Origin: a virus
Virus record (IMG/VR): IMGVR_UViG_3300023284_002263
Coordinates: 1 to 42,551 of that record
Strand: one strand, 5' to 3'
Length of the DNA stretch: 42,551 bases
The notes under the pieces were generated by a model, which did not search any database, was not told the DNA's origin, and saw only the letters and a program-made list of their open reading frames with translations. The position numbers were made by a program, and so were the translations under genes. Shown piece by piece: positions 7,975-15,924 of the stretch (within the stretch, counting starts at the first letter, position 1; the number at the start of each line of letters is the position of its first letter).

Positions 7975-9203
7975 CAAACGTGCCCTTAGGGAAAGGAGCA
8001 TATAACCGGACTTTTGCCCAGGAGCCCGAGATAGAGCTTTTGAACAGATTTTTCGAAGCCAACCCAACAAACCAGGTTGAAGGAGCAGCTTTGCTCGCCC
8101 GCCCAGGGGACACGTTTTTCACATCTATGGGCAACGGCCCTCTTCGTCTAATCGCACATCAGCCGGGCGTCCATAATGGGGATTTGTTTGTCGTGTCTGG
8201 GGATACGCTTTTTCGCTTTGATGGGACTACCACCATTGCTATCTCAGGGACCATCACAGGCTCTGCAGTACCCTCAATTACGTTTGTGGCTGGCCCAGGG
8301 TTCCAGCATTTATTCATCTCTGACGGGGCAACCTTACAGTTTTATGACGGAGAAGCTGCCGCTAAGGGGACACTCACGGTTTCTGGGGGCAACATTGTTG
8401 CCACAGACGTTGTCGAAATGGATGGCGTGCATTACGAGTGGACAGTCGGATCAGTCGATGCGGGGACGCCTCTGGGGACTGTCGGGGATCCCTTCCTGGT
8501 AGCTCTCGGAGCAAGCGATACCGACGCCTTAGCCAATCTGGTAAAAGCACTTAACAATAGCGGAACCCCCGGGACAGATTACTCAACAGCGATCACAGCA
8601 CCACATACCACTGTCAAAGGAGTTCAGAGTGACGCAACGACTATGGATGTGGAAGCGCGTACACGAGGTACGGGAGGCAACTCTATAACGACGACGGAAA
8701 CAGGGGCAAACATCGCTTGGGGAGCAGCGACACTTGAAGGCGGCGGCGCACAGAGTTTAAACGGTGTAGTGACACCAGACGATGTCGCTATTGTCAGTCT
8801 TGCTACCCTCAACAGTTTTGTCATCGCAGTAGTCTCCAACTCCCAGCGGTTCTTCTGGCTGCAGCCTGCAGCGATAACTATAGACGCGCTGGATTTTGCC
8901 GAAGCGGAAGCGGAACCAGACGAAATCATTCAGGTTTTGCGTATCGGGGATAGCCTTTATTTTTTGGGGCAAAGTTTCACAGAAGTATGGTATGCTACCG
9001 CAGATCCTTTAGACCCTTTTTTACGTCAACAGGGTCTGGCTTTCAGTCAAGGCACTTTGGCAGGTACAGCAGTGGCTATCAGAACACAGATCTCTCTCAT
9101 TGCTGAAGACGGGATTGCTTACCAGATTGCAGGAGGCCCGCAACGCTTTTCAAATCATGGGATTGAGGAACGTGTCCGCAAAGCACGTAAAGCATTAGGT
9201 TAG
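7971..9203 (+). CDS. Tail hub / packaged-DNA stabilisation protein, N-terminal half of a gp10-like protein
   Basis: P22 gp10 (about 472 aa) forms the hub below gp4 and helps plug the tail. This 410-aa protein matches the family's N-terminal part (PLGKGAYNR, LARPGDTFF, FVVSGDTLFRF, LYFLGQSFTEVWY, QRFSNHGIEERVRK). It stops where the family normally continues; the C-terminal part is at 11364-12173. Residues about 132-262 are an inserted Gly/Thr-rich domain (ends VEARTRGTGGNS, then WGAATLEGG) related to one in the next gene. Without the insert, the two halves total roughly the length of P22 gp10. It starts at ATG 7971, overlapping the previous stop (ATGA). Confidence 0.85.
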   Translation: MTNVPLGKGAYNRTFAQEPEIELLNRFFEANPTNQVEGAALLARPGDTFFTSMGNGPLRLIAHQPGVHNGDLFVVSGDTLFRFDGTTTIAISGTITGSAVPSITFVAGPGFQHLFISDGATLQFYDGEAAAKGTLTVSGGNIVATDVVEMDGVHYEWTVGSVDAGTPLGTVGDPFLVALGASDTDALANLVKALNNSGTPGTDYSTAITAPHTTVKGVQSDATTMDVEARTRGTGGNSITTTETGANIAWGAATLEGGGAQSLNGVVTPDDVAIVSLATLNSFVIAVVSNSQRFFWLQPAAITIDALDFAEAEAEPDEIIQVLRIGDSLYFLGQSFTEVWYATADPLDPFLRQQGLAFSQGTLAGTAVAIRTQISLIAEDGIAYQIAGGPQRFSNHGIEERVRKARKALG

Positions 9204-9212
9204 GAATTACAA

Positions 9213-11354
9213 ATGGCACAGTTATGGATGGACGGTTTCGATCACTACGGAAGTGATGTAGATAATCTTTTAGATGGTGCGTGGGCAGAAGTTAAGCAGG
9301 GGCTAATCCCTATACTGCTGCAGGCACCAGCGGAAGGGGCGCGGACAGGTAACTTAGCTTTGCGGTTTCCACCTACTACCCTTACGGGCACCTTAGCCCG
9401 GCGAGTTCTCGGGGCTGAAATAGCGGAAATATTTGTTAGTCTCGGATACTTAACTGACAGTATCGTAACCACCCCCGCAATACATACTCCCACGCAGTTT
9501 TTAGACGTTAACAACAACGCTATCGCATCTATGACAGTTAGGCCAGACGGAGCGTTAGAATTTCGATCAGGAGACCCAACAGGAACTATCTTAGGGGTCA
9601 CTGCAGGGCCTGTAGTTGTGCCAAGCACTTGGCATCATTTTGAAACGCGTATTGTAAGAGATGCTTCCGCAGGCATTTTTGAGTTGCGAGTTGACGAGGT
9701 TGTTGTTATGTCTCTGACGGGTCTGGCACTTGGCGCAGATGACATAGCCCAGATAGCAGTAAGGATGGGACAAGCTACCCTTGCTGAGCCAGCTTTTTTC
9801 ATTGATGATATTATTACGCGAGACACTACCGGAACGACAAATAATACTTTCATGGGAGACCTGAAAGTCGCAACGCTGCAGCCTGTGGCTAACGGGGCTA
9901 ACCAAGGATGGGGCCCCCGCACTATTACAAAATTGGGCGTCGGGGTTATGAATTTCCAGGACAGCGGCGATCGCAATGAGGCTATCGCGTACAACGATAA
10001 CGCAGCATTTGAGATTGGCTCAGGAGATTTCGCTATTGAGCAATTCGTGCGTTTTAACAGTCTTTTGACAACCACACAGACTGCTACAATAAGCAGTAAG
10101 CACCGCACTTCCACAGACGAACGCAGCTGGAGGCTTTTACTCAACGGGCCAGATGTAGGGGCCAACCTGGTATTTGCCACAAGTTCAGACGGCACGGCAG
10201 GAGACGAGGTAAACGTCCACGCCTTCCCGTTCATTCCCGAGACCAATAGGTGGTATCACATCGCTGTTGCTCGCAGTGGAACAAGCAGCCGTATGTTTAT
10301 CGACGGTCAGCAGGTCGGTCTCACACAGACTGATAGCAGAACTTACGACGACAACGCCGCTCAATTATTTGTGAATGGGCATCAAAACGGCACAAACACT
10401 GCGCTCACTGACGAGAGTTTCGACGGCTGGATGGATGGGTTCCGCTTCACTGTAGGCGCAGCCAGATATACAGCCAACTTCACACCACCTTCAGCACCTT
10501 TGCCCACAGATATAGGGGGAGATGCTTTGTTTAATAGCGTTGAGCTTCTGCTGAATTTTGACACAATAGCAAATACTGATGAAAGCTCAAACGCTTTCGT
10601 TGGTACACTGGTTAACACCCCCTTCGTGGAGTTCCCAGATGATGCTATTGCTTTCCAGACCATTGACGGGGCAACCCCTAACGATAATAACTTTGTCGAG
10701 GCGGCTCTCGTCGCGGCTACGGGAACTTTAACCTTCACAGCCAATCCTCTCAATACTGAGACAGTTGTTATGGACGCCATAACATATAAATTCGTAACTG
10801 CCTTGGTGTCTGCAAATGATGTGCTTATCGGAGCCACCACTGAAGACAGTATGGACAACCTGAAAGCCGCTGTAAATTTTGAAGCAGGCGAGGGCACGAC
10901 ATATGGCACAGGCACCGTTCAGAATGCCACAATTTCCGCTATTGACTTGCCCGGAGAGCAGGTTCTAGCTACTGCAAGGACGCCAGGTGCCGCAGGCAAC
11001 TCTCTCGTCACCACCACAACCGTCACAGGAGGCTCCTGGGGAGGCGGAACACTGGCAGGTGGGGCAGACATACCCAGCAACAGCGAGTTCACCGTAGGCA
11101 GCCTTCCTCCGGAGGTTACGGGAGTGCGTTCTGTGGCAATTGTAGGAAGAAACTTCAAAACAAGTAGTGGGTCTGCTCAAATGCAGATGTCGTTTGTTGT
11201 GGCAGGCGGATCTTCTGATCAAGGAGCTGACCGCTCAATAACACTTACCCCAACTTATTATGAAGATACTTTCGAAAGGGATCCCGGTACACTGGGCGCT
11301 TTAACCCCAAGCACGCTTAATGGCGCCCGTATAAGGCTTGATAGAACACTGTAG
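9213..11354 (+). CDS. LamG/concanavalin-A-like adhesin between the two gp10 halves
   Basis: This 713-aa protein has a 'WMDGFDHY' start typical of phage lectin-like tail proteins. An N-terminal beta-sandwich region covers about 1-200, and a LamG-type domain covers about 245-430 (WYHIAVARSG, RMFIDGQQVG, GWMDGFRFTVGAARYT). The segment at about 498-618 resembles the domain inserted in the upstream gp10-like half (ATARTPGAAGNS, then WGGGTLAGG). LamG domains bind glycans, so a host-surface binding role on the tail is likely. Good ribosome site (TTAGGA). Finding it inside what is normally one hub gene is the odd feature; it could be a fibre anchored to the hub. Confidence 0.8.
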   Translation: MAQLWMDGFDHYGSDVDNLLDGAWAEVKQGLIPILLQAPAEGARTGNLALRFPPTTLTGTLARRVLGAEIAEIFVSLGYLTDSIVTTPAIHTPTQFLDVNNNAIASMTVRPDGALEFRSGDPTGTILGVTAGPVVVPSTWHHFETRIVRDASAGIFELRVDEVVVMSLTGLALGADDIAQIAVRMGQATLAEPAFFIDDIITRDTTGTTNNTFMGDLKVATLQPVANGANQGWGPRTITKLGVGVMNFQDSGDRNEAIAYNDNAAFEIGSGDFAIEQFVRFNSLLTTTQTATISSKHRTSTDERSWRLLLNGPDVGANLVFATSSDGTAGDEVNVHAFPFIPETNRWYHIAVARSGTSSRMFIDGQQVGLTQTDSRTYDDNAAQLFVNGHQNGTNTALTDESFDGWMDGFRFTVGAARYTANFTPPSAPLPTDIGGDALFNSVELLLNFDTIANTDESSNAFVGTLVNTPFVEFPDDAIAFQTIDGATPNDNNFVEAALVAATGTLTFTANPLNTETVVMDAITYKFVTALVSANDVLIGATTEDSMDNLKAAVNFEAGEGTTYGTGTVQNATISAIDLPGEQVLATARTPGAAGNSLVTTTTVTGGSWGGGTLAGGADIPSNSEFTVGSLPPEVTGVRSVAIVGRNFKTSSGSAQMQMSFVVAGGSSDQGADRSITLTPTYYEDTFERDPGTLGALTPSTLNGARIRLDRTL

Positions 11355-11363
11355 AGGTCCAAC

Positions 11364-12173
11364 ATGGGAAAAACAGCAACCAGTCAAGTAGCACTACAGG
11401 TAGCGACGGAAGGCCAAGGGGTAGGCGCCAGCAACCAACTAGCTATGCTAGTTGCATTCGCACCTCCAGGAGCTTTAGTTATGCGAACATCTCTTACAGC
11501 CATGCAGGCAGCAATAGAAGGCCAGGGAATACCTGCTTGTTCCCATATTCAAATGCTTGTTGCTTACCGCTCAACACCTCCTGAAGATCTTAAAAGCAGA
11601 GCTTGGACTTTCGCGCTCGATGGGCACACTTTCTATGTGGTAACTTTGGGCGAGCAGGGAACTTATGTCTATGACCAGACAACCCAACAGTGGGCACGTT
11701 GGCAAACTCAAGGATTTTCCTCATGGAATATGGAAATCGGTACGACTTGGCGGGGGGACGTTATCGCTGCTGATCGGGACAACCCGATTATTTGGCGGCT
11801 TAACCCCGACAGTTTTATAGACAACGATTTCAAACCCCAGACCCGAGTAGTTACAGGTGGTTTAGCTATGAGGCAGAGGGCCTTCATTTCGAATTACTCT
11901 TTCTCCCTCACAGCCAGTTTAGGTACACCAGACGTGCCTCTAACGGCTCCAGCGACGCTTCCTACAGTGACACTAAGCTTCAGTGACGATCAAGGCAAGA
12001 CTTTCGCAGATGCTGAGACGTTAACGCTCACAGTGGACGACTTTGTACAGGCTTTAGAGTGGCGTTCTCTCGGGACGATGCAGCCGCCTCAACGGATATT
12101 CAAGATCACAGATACTGGGGCTGTAGCCCGGATTGATGGCGCAGATGCTGAAGTAGGAGAGGAAGGCACATAA
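11364..12173 (+). CDS. C-terminal half of the gp10-like tail hub protein
   Basis: Residues about 75-269 match the part of gp10-like proteins after the split point: [14 protein letters not shown], then a tryptophan-rich strand [14 protein letters not shown], then a beta-propeller-like series. The first 70 residues are different: two copies of a short unit ([21 protein letters not shown] and [20 protein letters not shown]), of the kind seen as repeated strands in phage tail proteins. The new N-terminus may mediate rejoining with the other half. It has its own ribosome site (TAGAGG), and its stop overlaps the next start (TAATG). Confidence 0.8.
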   Translation: MGKTATSQVALQVATEGQGVGASNQLAMLVAFAPPGALVMRTSLTAMQAAIEGQGIPACSHIQMLVAYRSTPPEDLKSRAWTFALDGHTFYVVTLGEQGTYVYDQTTQQWARWQTQGFSSWNMEIGTTWRGDVIAADRDNPIIWRLNPDSFIDNDFKPQTRVVTGGLAMRQRAFISNYSFSLTASLGTPDVPLTAPATLPTVTLSFSDDQGKTFADAETLTLTVDDFVQALEWRSLGTMQPPQRIFKITDTGAVARIDGADAEVGEEGT

Positions 12174-13096
12174 TGGTTAAAAAAGTAGTAGAAGCAGCAC
12201 CTTTTGTCGCTACGGAAAAAATTATCAATAAAGACGGTACCCCCTCAGATTATTTTCTCCGTCAATGGGCGCTTCAACGTAGAATAAACACCACCACAGA
12301 TGCTGTTATTGACGAAACTACTGTCAACGCCGAGGCGATAGCAGGCAATGCCACAGCTATTTCAGGAATACAAAATATAGATTTGATTGCGGGGGTAGGC
12401 TTAGACGGCGGCGGGGATTTAGCAGGCCCTGATAGGACGTTTGACCTTGCAGACACTGCTGTAACTCCTGGATCATTCACAAATGCAGATATTACCGTGG
12501 ATCAGCAGGGGCGCATTACAGCAGCAGCTAGCGGCACAGGTGGGGGCGGAGCAGGTGGCTCAAGTTTTGCGTGGCCCGCCGAGCTTGATGATAGCGGTTT
12601 CAGCGGATCCGGCAGCGCGTTTAAAGGGATGATCCTGGTACCTATTGTAGACTTTACGATAGAAGCCGTTGCCGTATGGTTCGCGCCTACAGCAGGACAG
12701 AGCTACAAGGCGGGCGTTTATCGTCTTGATGGATCAAACAATATTGATGAAATAACGGGCGAAAGCGTGGTAACATCCTCCCCCGGGACTTTTTCATCAG
12801 GGACAGCCCTATTCCTTCCTTTAACTTCAAACGCTGTGTTATCTGCGGGGAGCGAATACGCTGTAGTTGTCGGGCGCACAGATGGGACAGATACTTTTGC
12901 GTTCCCTATAGGAGCAGAAGCTTTAAGCACAACAGATGTGCCCTATACAGGCCTTCCTGTCAAACCATATGACGCAGGATCAACAGCAGTGGGGGCTCTT
13001 GCTACCATCGCAGAAAATGCACCAATTATTGGGACTTCAGTTACTGTGTCCTCTTCTGTGTTTGCGTTTGGGATCGGTATGAAGTTCTTTTTATAG
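12173..13096 (+). CDS. Fibre-like protein in the P22 gp26 (tail needle) position
   Basis: The 307-aa protein lies exactly where P22 encodes the tail needle gp26, which plugs the tail after gp10. Residues 10-55 ([14 protein letters not shown] and onward) look helical and could join the hub. Residues 75-125 contain a common phage fibre module ([26 protein letters not shown]). The C-terminal 170 residues, after a GGGGAGGSS linker, are beta-rich and may be a receptor-binding knob. There is no long heptad shaft as in P22 gp26, so a short fibre is an equally good description. Position argues for needle function; sequence argues only for a trimeric fibre. Confidence 0.6.
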   Translation: MVKKVVEAAPFVATEKIINKDGTPSDYFLRQWALQRRINTTTDAVIDETTVNAEAIAGNATAISGIQNIDLIAGVGLDGGGDLAGPDRTFDLADTAVTPGSFTNADITVDQQGRITAAASGTGGGGAGGSSFAWPAELDDSGFSGSGSAFKGMILVPIVDFTIEAVAVWFAPTAGQSYKAGVYRLDGSNNIDEITGESVVTSSPGTFSSGTALFLPLTSNAVLSAGSEYAVVVGRTDGTDTFAFPIGAEALSTTDVPYTGLPVKPYDAGSTAVGALATIAENAPIIGTSVTVSSSVFAFGIGMKFFL

Positions 13097-13145
13097 GCGT
13101 CGCGACCCCAGCAAATTTTAAACTTCATCGTAAGGAGCTATGTTT

Positions 13146-13586
13146 ATGAGGCGTGCAACAGTTAAAGAAATAAACGCCTTAGTGAACCATCCTCTTATTT
13201 ACCCCAGTACCGGGCTACCTAAAGGGTATGAAATAAACGCGCATAGCTTGATGGTCAGTACGCTAAATATCGCTCTTATATCTGCCCCTGGGGCGATGTT
13301 TTTCGAGTATATATCCCCAAACGAGTATGACTGCCATTTCCTGTTCCTCCCCTGTTGCTCCGGCGCAGCTATTCTCCAAGCGGCGAGGGCTATGCTGCAT
13401 GAGATGTTTACAAAGCACAAGGCTTATGTTATTACTGGTAAACCCCCTCGCGATAATCGCGCCGTGCGCCTGATGGGCAATGCACTAGGTTTTAAAAAAA
13501 TCCCTAACTCAAGTTTCACGGACGTCGCCGGACGTAAGTGTGACGTATATGAACTGAAAGCAGAAAAATGTCATTCGCACAGCTAA
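13146..13586 (+). CDS. P22 gp14-position protein with GNAT-like features
   Basis: This 146-aa protein sits between the needle/fibre and gp7-like genes, as gene 14 does in P22. The sequence resembles a small GNAT acyltransferase fold (central ARAMLHEMFTKHKAYVITGK, then NRAVRLMGNALGFKKI). P22 gp14 is required for infectious particles, but its chemistry is not known to me. The ATG at 13146 is preferred to the one at 13140 because AAGGAG lies 8 bases upstream of it. The stop overlaps the gp7-like start by 19 bases. Confidence 0.65.
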   Translation: MRRATVKEINALVNHPLIYPSTGLPKGYEINAHSLMVSTLNIALISAPGAMFFEYISPNEYDCHFLFLPCCSGAAILQAARAMLHEMFTKHKAYVITGKPPRDNRAVRLMGNALGFKKIPNSSFTDVAGRKCDVYELKAEKCHSHS

Positions 13587-14173
13587 TACCAATTGGCGCA
13601 AGCATCTTAGGGGGTATTTTAAGTAAAAAATCAGGTGCTAAACAAGCCGGAGCTATCCGCGCTGGTAGCCGTGAAGCTGCAGCAAAATTCGATCCTTTCC
13701 TCGGCACAGGTGCACAGGCCAACACCGCAATAGCTGAAGCGCTAGGGCTTGAAGGTCAAGAAGGCCAGGCAGAACAATTTCAAAATTTCCTTGACAGCAC
13801 AGGTTTCCAAGCACAGCTCCAGGCAGGATCTCAGGCTATTACAGGAAGCCGTGCAGCACGGGGTCTTCTCGGCAGTGGGTCCACTCTAAAACGCTTAACT
13901 ACTTTTGGGCAAGATCTCGCACAGCGGGGGTTCTCCAACTTCCTCGGCCAGCTTGGGGGCGTGGCTCAGCGGGGGCTAGTCGCGGCGGGAGGCTCCGCAC
14001 AGGCTCTCGCAGGAGCAAATGTTCCTGCAGCGCAAGCAGAAGCAGAGGGGGAAGCAGGGTTCCAGGCAGGCCTCGGAAGCGCGTTTCAGGGAGCGCAACG
14101 GTTTTTTGGAGCCAACACACCTTCACCAGAAGTCTCAGCTGCCGTGGTTGGTGGCGTAACAGGGCGGGGGTAA
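13568..14173 (+). CDS. DNA ejection (pilot) protein, P22 gp7-like
   Basis: P22 gp7 is one of three proteins carried in the head and injected with DNA to build a channel across the envelope. This 201-aa protein has a hydrophobic Gly-rich N-terminus (IPIGASILGGILS), an Ala/Gln-rich helical body and the family-like segment ARGLLGSGSTLKRLT, then GQDLA. The C-terminal 60 residues are Ala/Gly-rich. Order (gp14, gp7, gp20, gp16) is the P22 order. The start lies within the end of the previous gene and has a weak ribosome site, suggesting coupling. Confidence 0.8.
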   Translation: MSFAQLIPIGASILGGILSKKSGAKQAGAIRAGSREAAAKFDPFLGTGAQANTAIAEALGLEGQEGQAEQFQNFLDSTGFQAQLQAGSQAITGSRAARGLLGSGSTLKRLTTFGQDLAQRGFSNFLGQLGGVAQRGLVAAGGSAQALAGANVPAAQAEAEGEAGFQAGLGSAFQGAQRFFGANTPSPEVSAAVVGGVTGRG

Positions 14174-14183
14174 GGGACATAAA

Positions 14184-15923
14184 ATGGCGATTAATGCATT
14201 CCAGGCTGGACAACTTTTCGATGTAACCCAAGCCCAGCAAGAACAGAGCCTTATAGAAAGGCAGCGTCGCGAACGGGGCATAAACGCACTTGCGGGGATG
14301 TTTGGCCCTGGGGCTCAAGCTCCTCAGGCGTTTGCCACTGTCACTGGGGCAGAGCGGGCAGAGCGCAAGTTTCAGGCAGACGAGGCCCAAAGACGAGTGC
14401 TAAATGAGCGCACTGAGCAGATCGACGCAGCAAACGCCGCTCAGCGCCAAGTGCTGAATGACCGAGCAGAGCGTATCTTCTCTTCCGATGAGAAATTACG
14501 GGGTATTGTGGCAGATCTTAACGAGCGCAAATTTGGTGCAAGCCAGGACCACATAGCTGTGCTGGAAGATCTTTCTGAGAGGAAGTTTATTTCTGCGGAA
14601 GCATCTCTTCAGATCCAGCAGGAACTAGCACGTGATCAATTTATCTCTGCGGACAGCCAGCGTACAGTTTCCAACGCACTCAATGAGCGGAAATTCGTGT
14701 CAAGGGAGACGCAGCAGGACGTTGTCAATCGCCGTGTTGAAAGAGGGTTCGCGGCAGGTCAGACGCAACAGGATATTGAGAACTTGCGATCTGATAGATT
14801 GTTCCAAGCAGATCAGACGCAGCAGGATCTTCTTAACCGTCGTGTTGAGAGGGGTTTTGGAGTATCTGAAGACCAGCGGAAAATAGAAAACGAGCGCCAG
14901 CTGAGAGAAGATGATCGGAAGGCCCAAACATTTGAGGAAGAAAACAAATTCCAAATCGCCACTGCGGCCATCGGGTTCCTCCGGGCAGGGCAGGCAAACA
15001 AAGTACCTTTTGCGGAGACCGTGACGCGCCTCACTCCTGCATTAAAACAGCTTGGCTGGACTGATGAAATGATCGGAGATCTTCCTTCGCAGCTAGCGAA
15101 CAATCCCAACCTTATAAACGAACTTGAGGGGGCCCTAGCAGCCTCCAGATCGTCTAAGCAAAAACGGCTTATCTCCACACTTCCTGTCCGCAATGCTGAC
15201 GGGACTACGGGGTTCATACAATCCTTCTCTGACGGGTCAACACGGCCTGTCGAAGGGGTTACCCCTCTTCGTGAAGAGGCAGGGATACGAAGGGTGGCAG
15301 CCACAGAGCGACGTACAGAACTTGCCGCTCAAAAACTGGATCCTGACGCTGCCGCACGCCTTGCAGCAGGTAAAGAGGGTGGTAAGCTCACTGCTCAACG
15401 TGTCGATGAGGGCCTGGGGGAAGCCAGAGACGCGGTTATTGCGGTTGAAAACTCTGACAGGTCTCTGGAGCTCCTTGACGAGGGCATTCGTACTGGCTCT
15501 ATTGCAGAGTTCCGCCAAGAAGCCGCACGTTTCTACTCGGATATCCTCGGGCAAAGTGCAGAACAAATTGCATCTACCGACGAGTTCTTCGCTCGCTCAG
15601 GCATCGAAGTAGCTAACCAGATCAAAGCTTTTGGTTCAGGTACTGGCCTGTCAGATGCTGACCGGGAATTCGCCAAGGCGATCGTTGGTGGCCGCATCCA
15701 GCTCAGCCAGACAGCTATCCGCCGTCTAGTGAAGATGCGCAGGGATATTAGTCTTAAGACAATCAGCAACTACAATCGAGACCGTGACGCTTTTGTTAAA
15801 GGCATCCCACGGCTTGGCAGCACTTTCCCACACATATCAACTCCTGGGACTGGCGCCGCGCGCCCAGCACGTACAGATATAGACGATCTACTCGACAGAT
15901 TTGCACCAGTAGGGGGGCAGTGA
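14184..15923 (+). CDS. DNA ejection protein, P22 gp20-like, with ten 18-residue repeats
   Basis: This 579-aa protein is in the gp20 position and is Ala/Gln/Glu-rich and mostly helical, as ejection proteins are. Residues about 57-240 consist of tandem units of exactly 18 residues, typified by NERKF..xx.QQD....N. An aromatic residue recurs at 63, 99, 117, 135, 153, 171, 189, 207 and 225. Eighteen residues equal five helical turns, so the array would form a long helix with one stripe of Phe/Arg, suited to a tube or bundle. The rest (about 250-579) is non-repetitive and helical. Ribosome site AAGGGA. Confidence 0.8.
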   Translation: MAINAFQAGQLFDVTQAQQEQSLIERQRRERGINALAGMFGPGAQAPQAFATVTGAERAERKFQADEAQRRVLNERTEQIDAANAAQRQVLNDRAERIFSSDEKLRGIVADLNERKFGASQDHIAVLEDLSERKFISAEASLQIQQELARDQFISADSQRTVSNALNERKFVSRETQQDVVNRRVERGFAAGQTQQDIENLRSDRLFQADQTQQDLLNRRVERGFGVSEDQRKIENERQLREDDRKAQTFEEENKFQIATAAIGFLRAGQANKVPFAETVTRLTPALKQLGWTDEMIGDLPSQLANNPNLINELEGALAASRSSKQKRLISTLPVRNADGTTGFIQSFSDGSTRPVEGVTPLREEAGIRRVAATERRTELAAQKLDPDAAARLAAGKEGGKLTAQRVDEGLGEARDAVIAVENSDRSLELLDEGIRTGSIAEFRQEAARFYSDILGQSAEQIASTDEFFARSGIEVANQIKAFGSGTGLSDADREFAKAIVGGRIQLSQTAIRRLVKMRRDISLKTISNYNRDRDAFVKGIPRLGSTFPHISTPGTGAARPARTDIDDLLDRFAPVGGQ

Positions 15924-15924
15924 T

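Noticed and set aside
9635-10246. 203-aa antisense frame in the adhesin gene
   Set aside because: The composition is that of a shadow frame, and the sense gene has clear LamG motifs.
7971-12173. gp10 split caused by a sequencing error or frameshift
   Set aside because: The halves are separated by a full 713-codon gene and each has its own ribosome site, so an indel cannot explain it.
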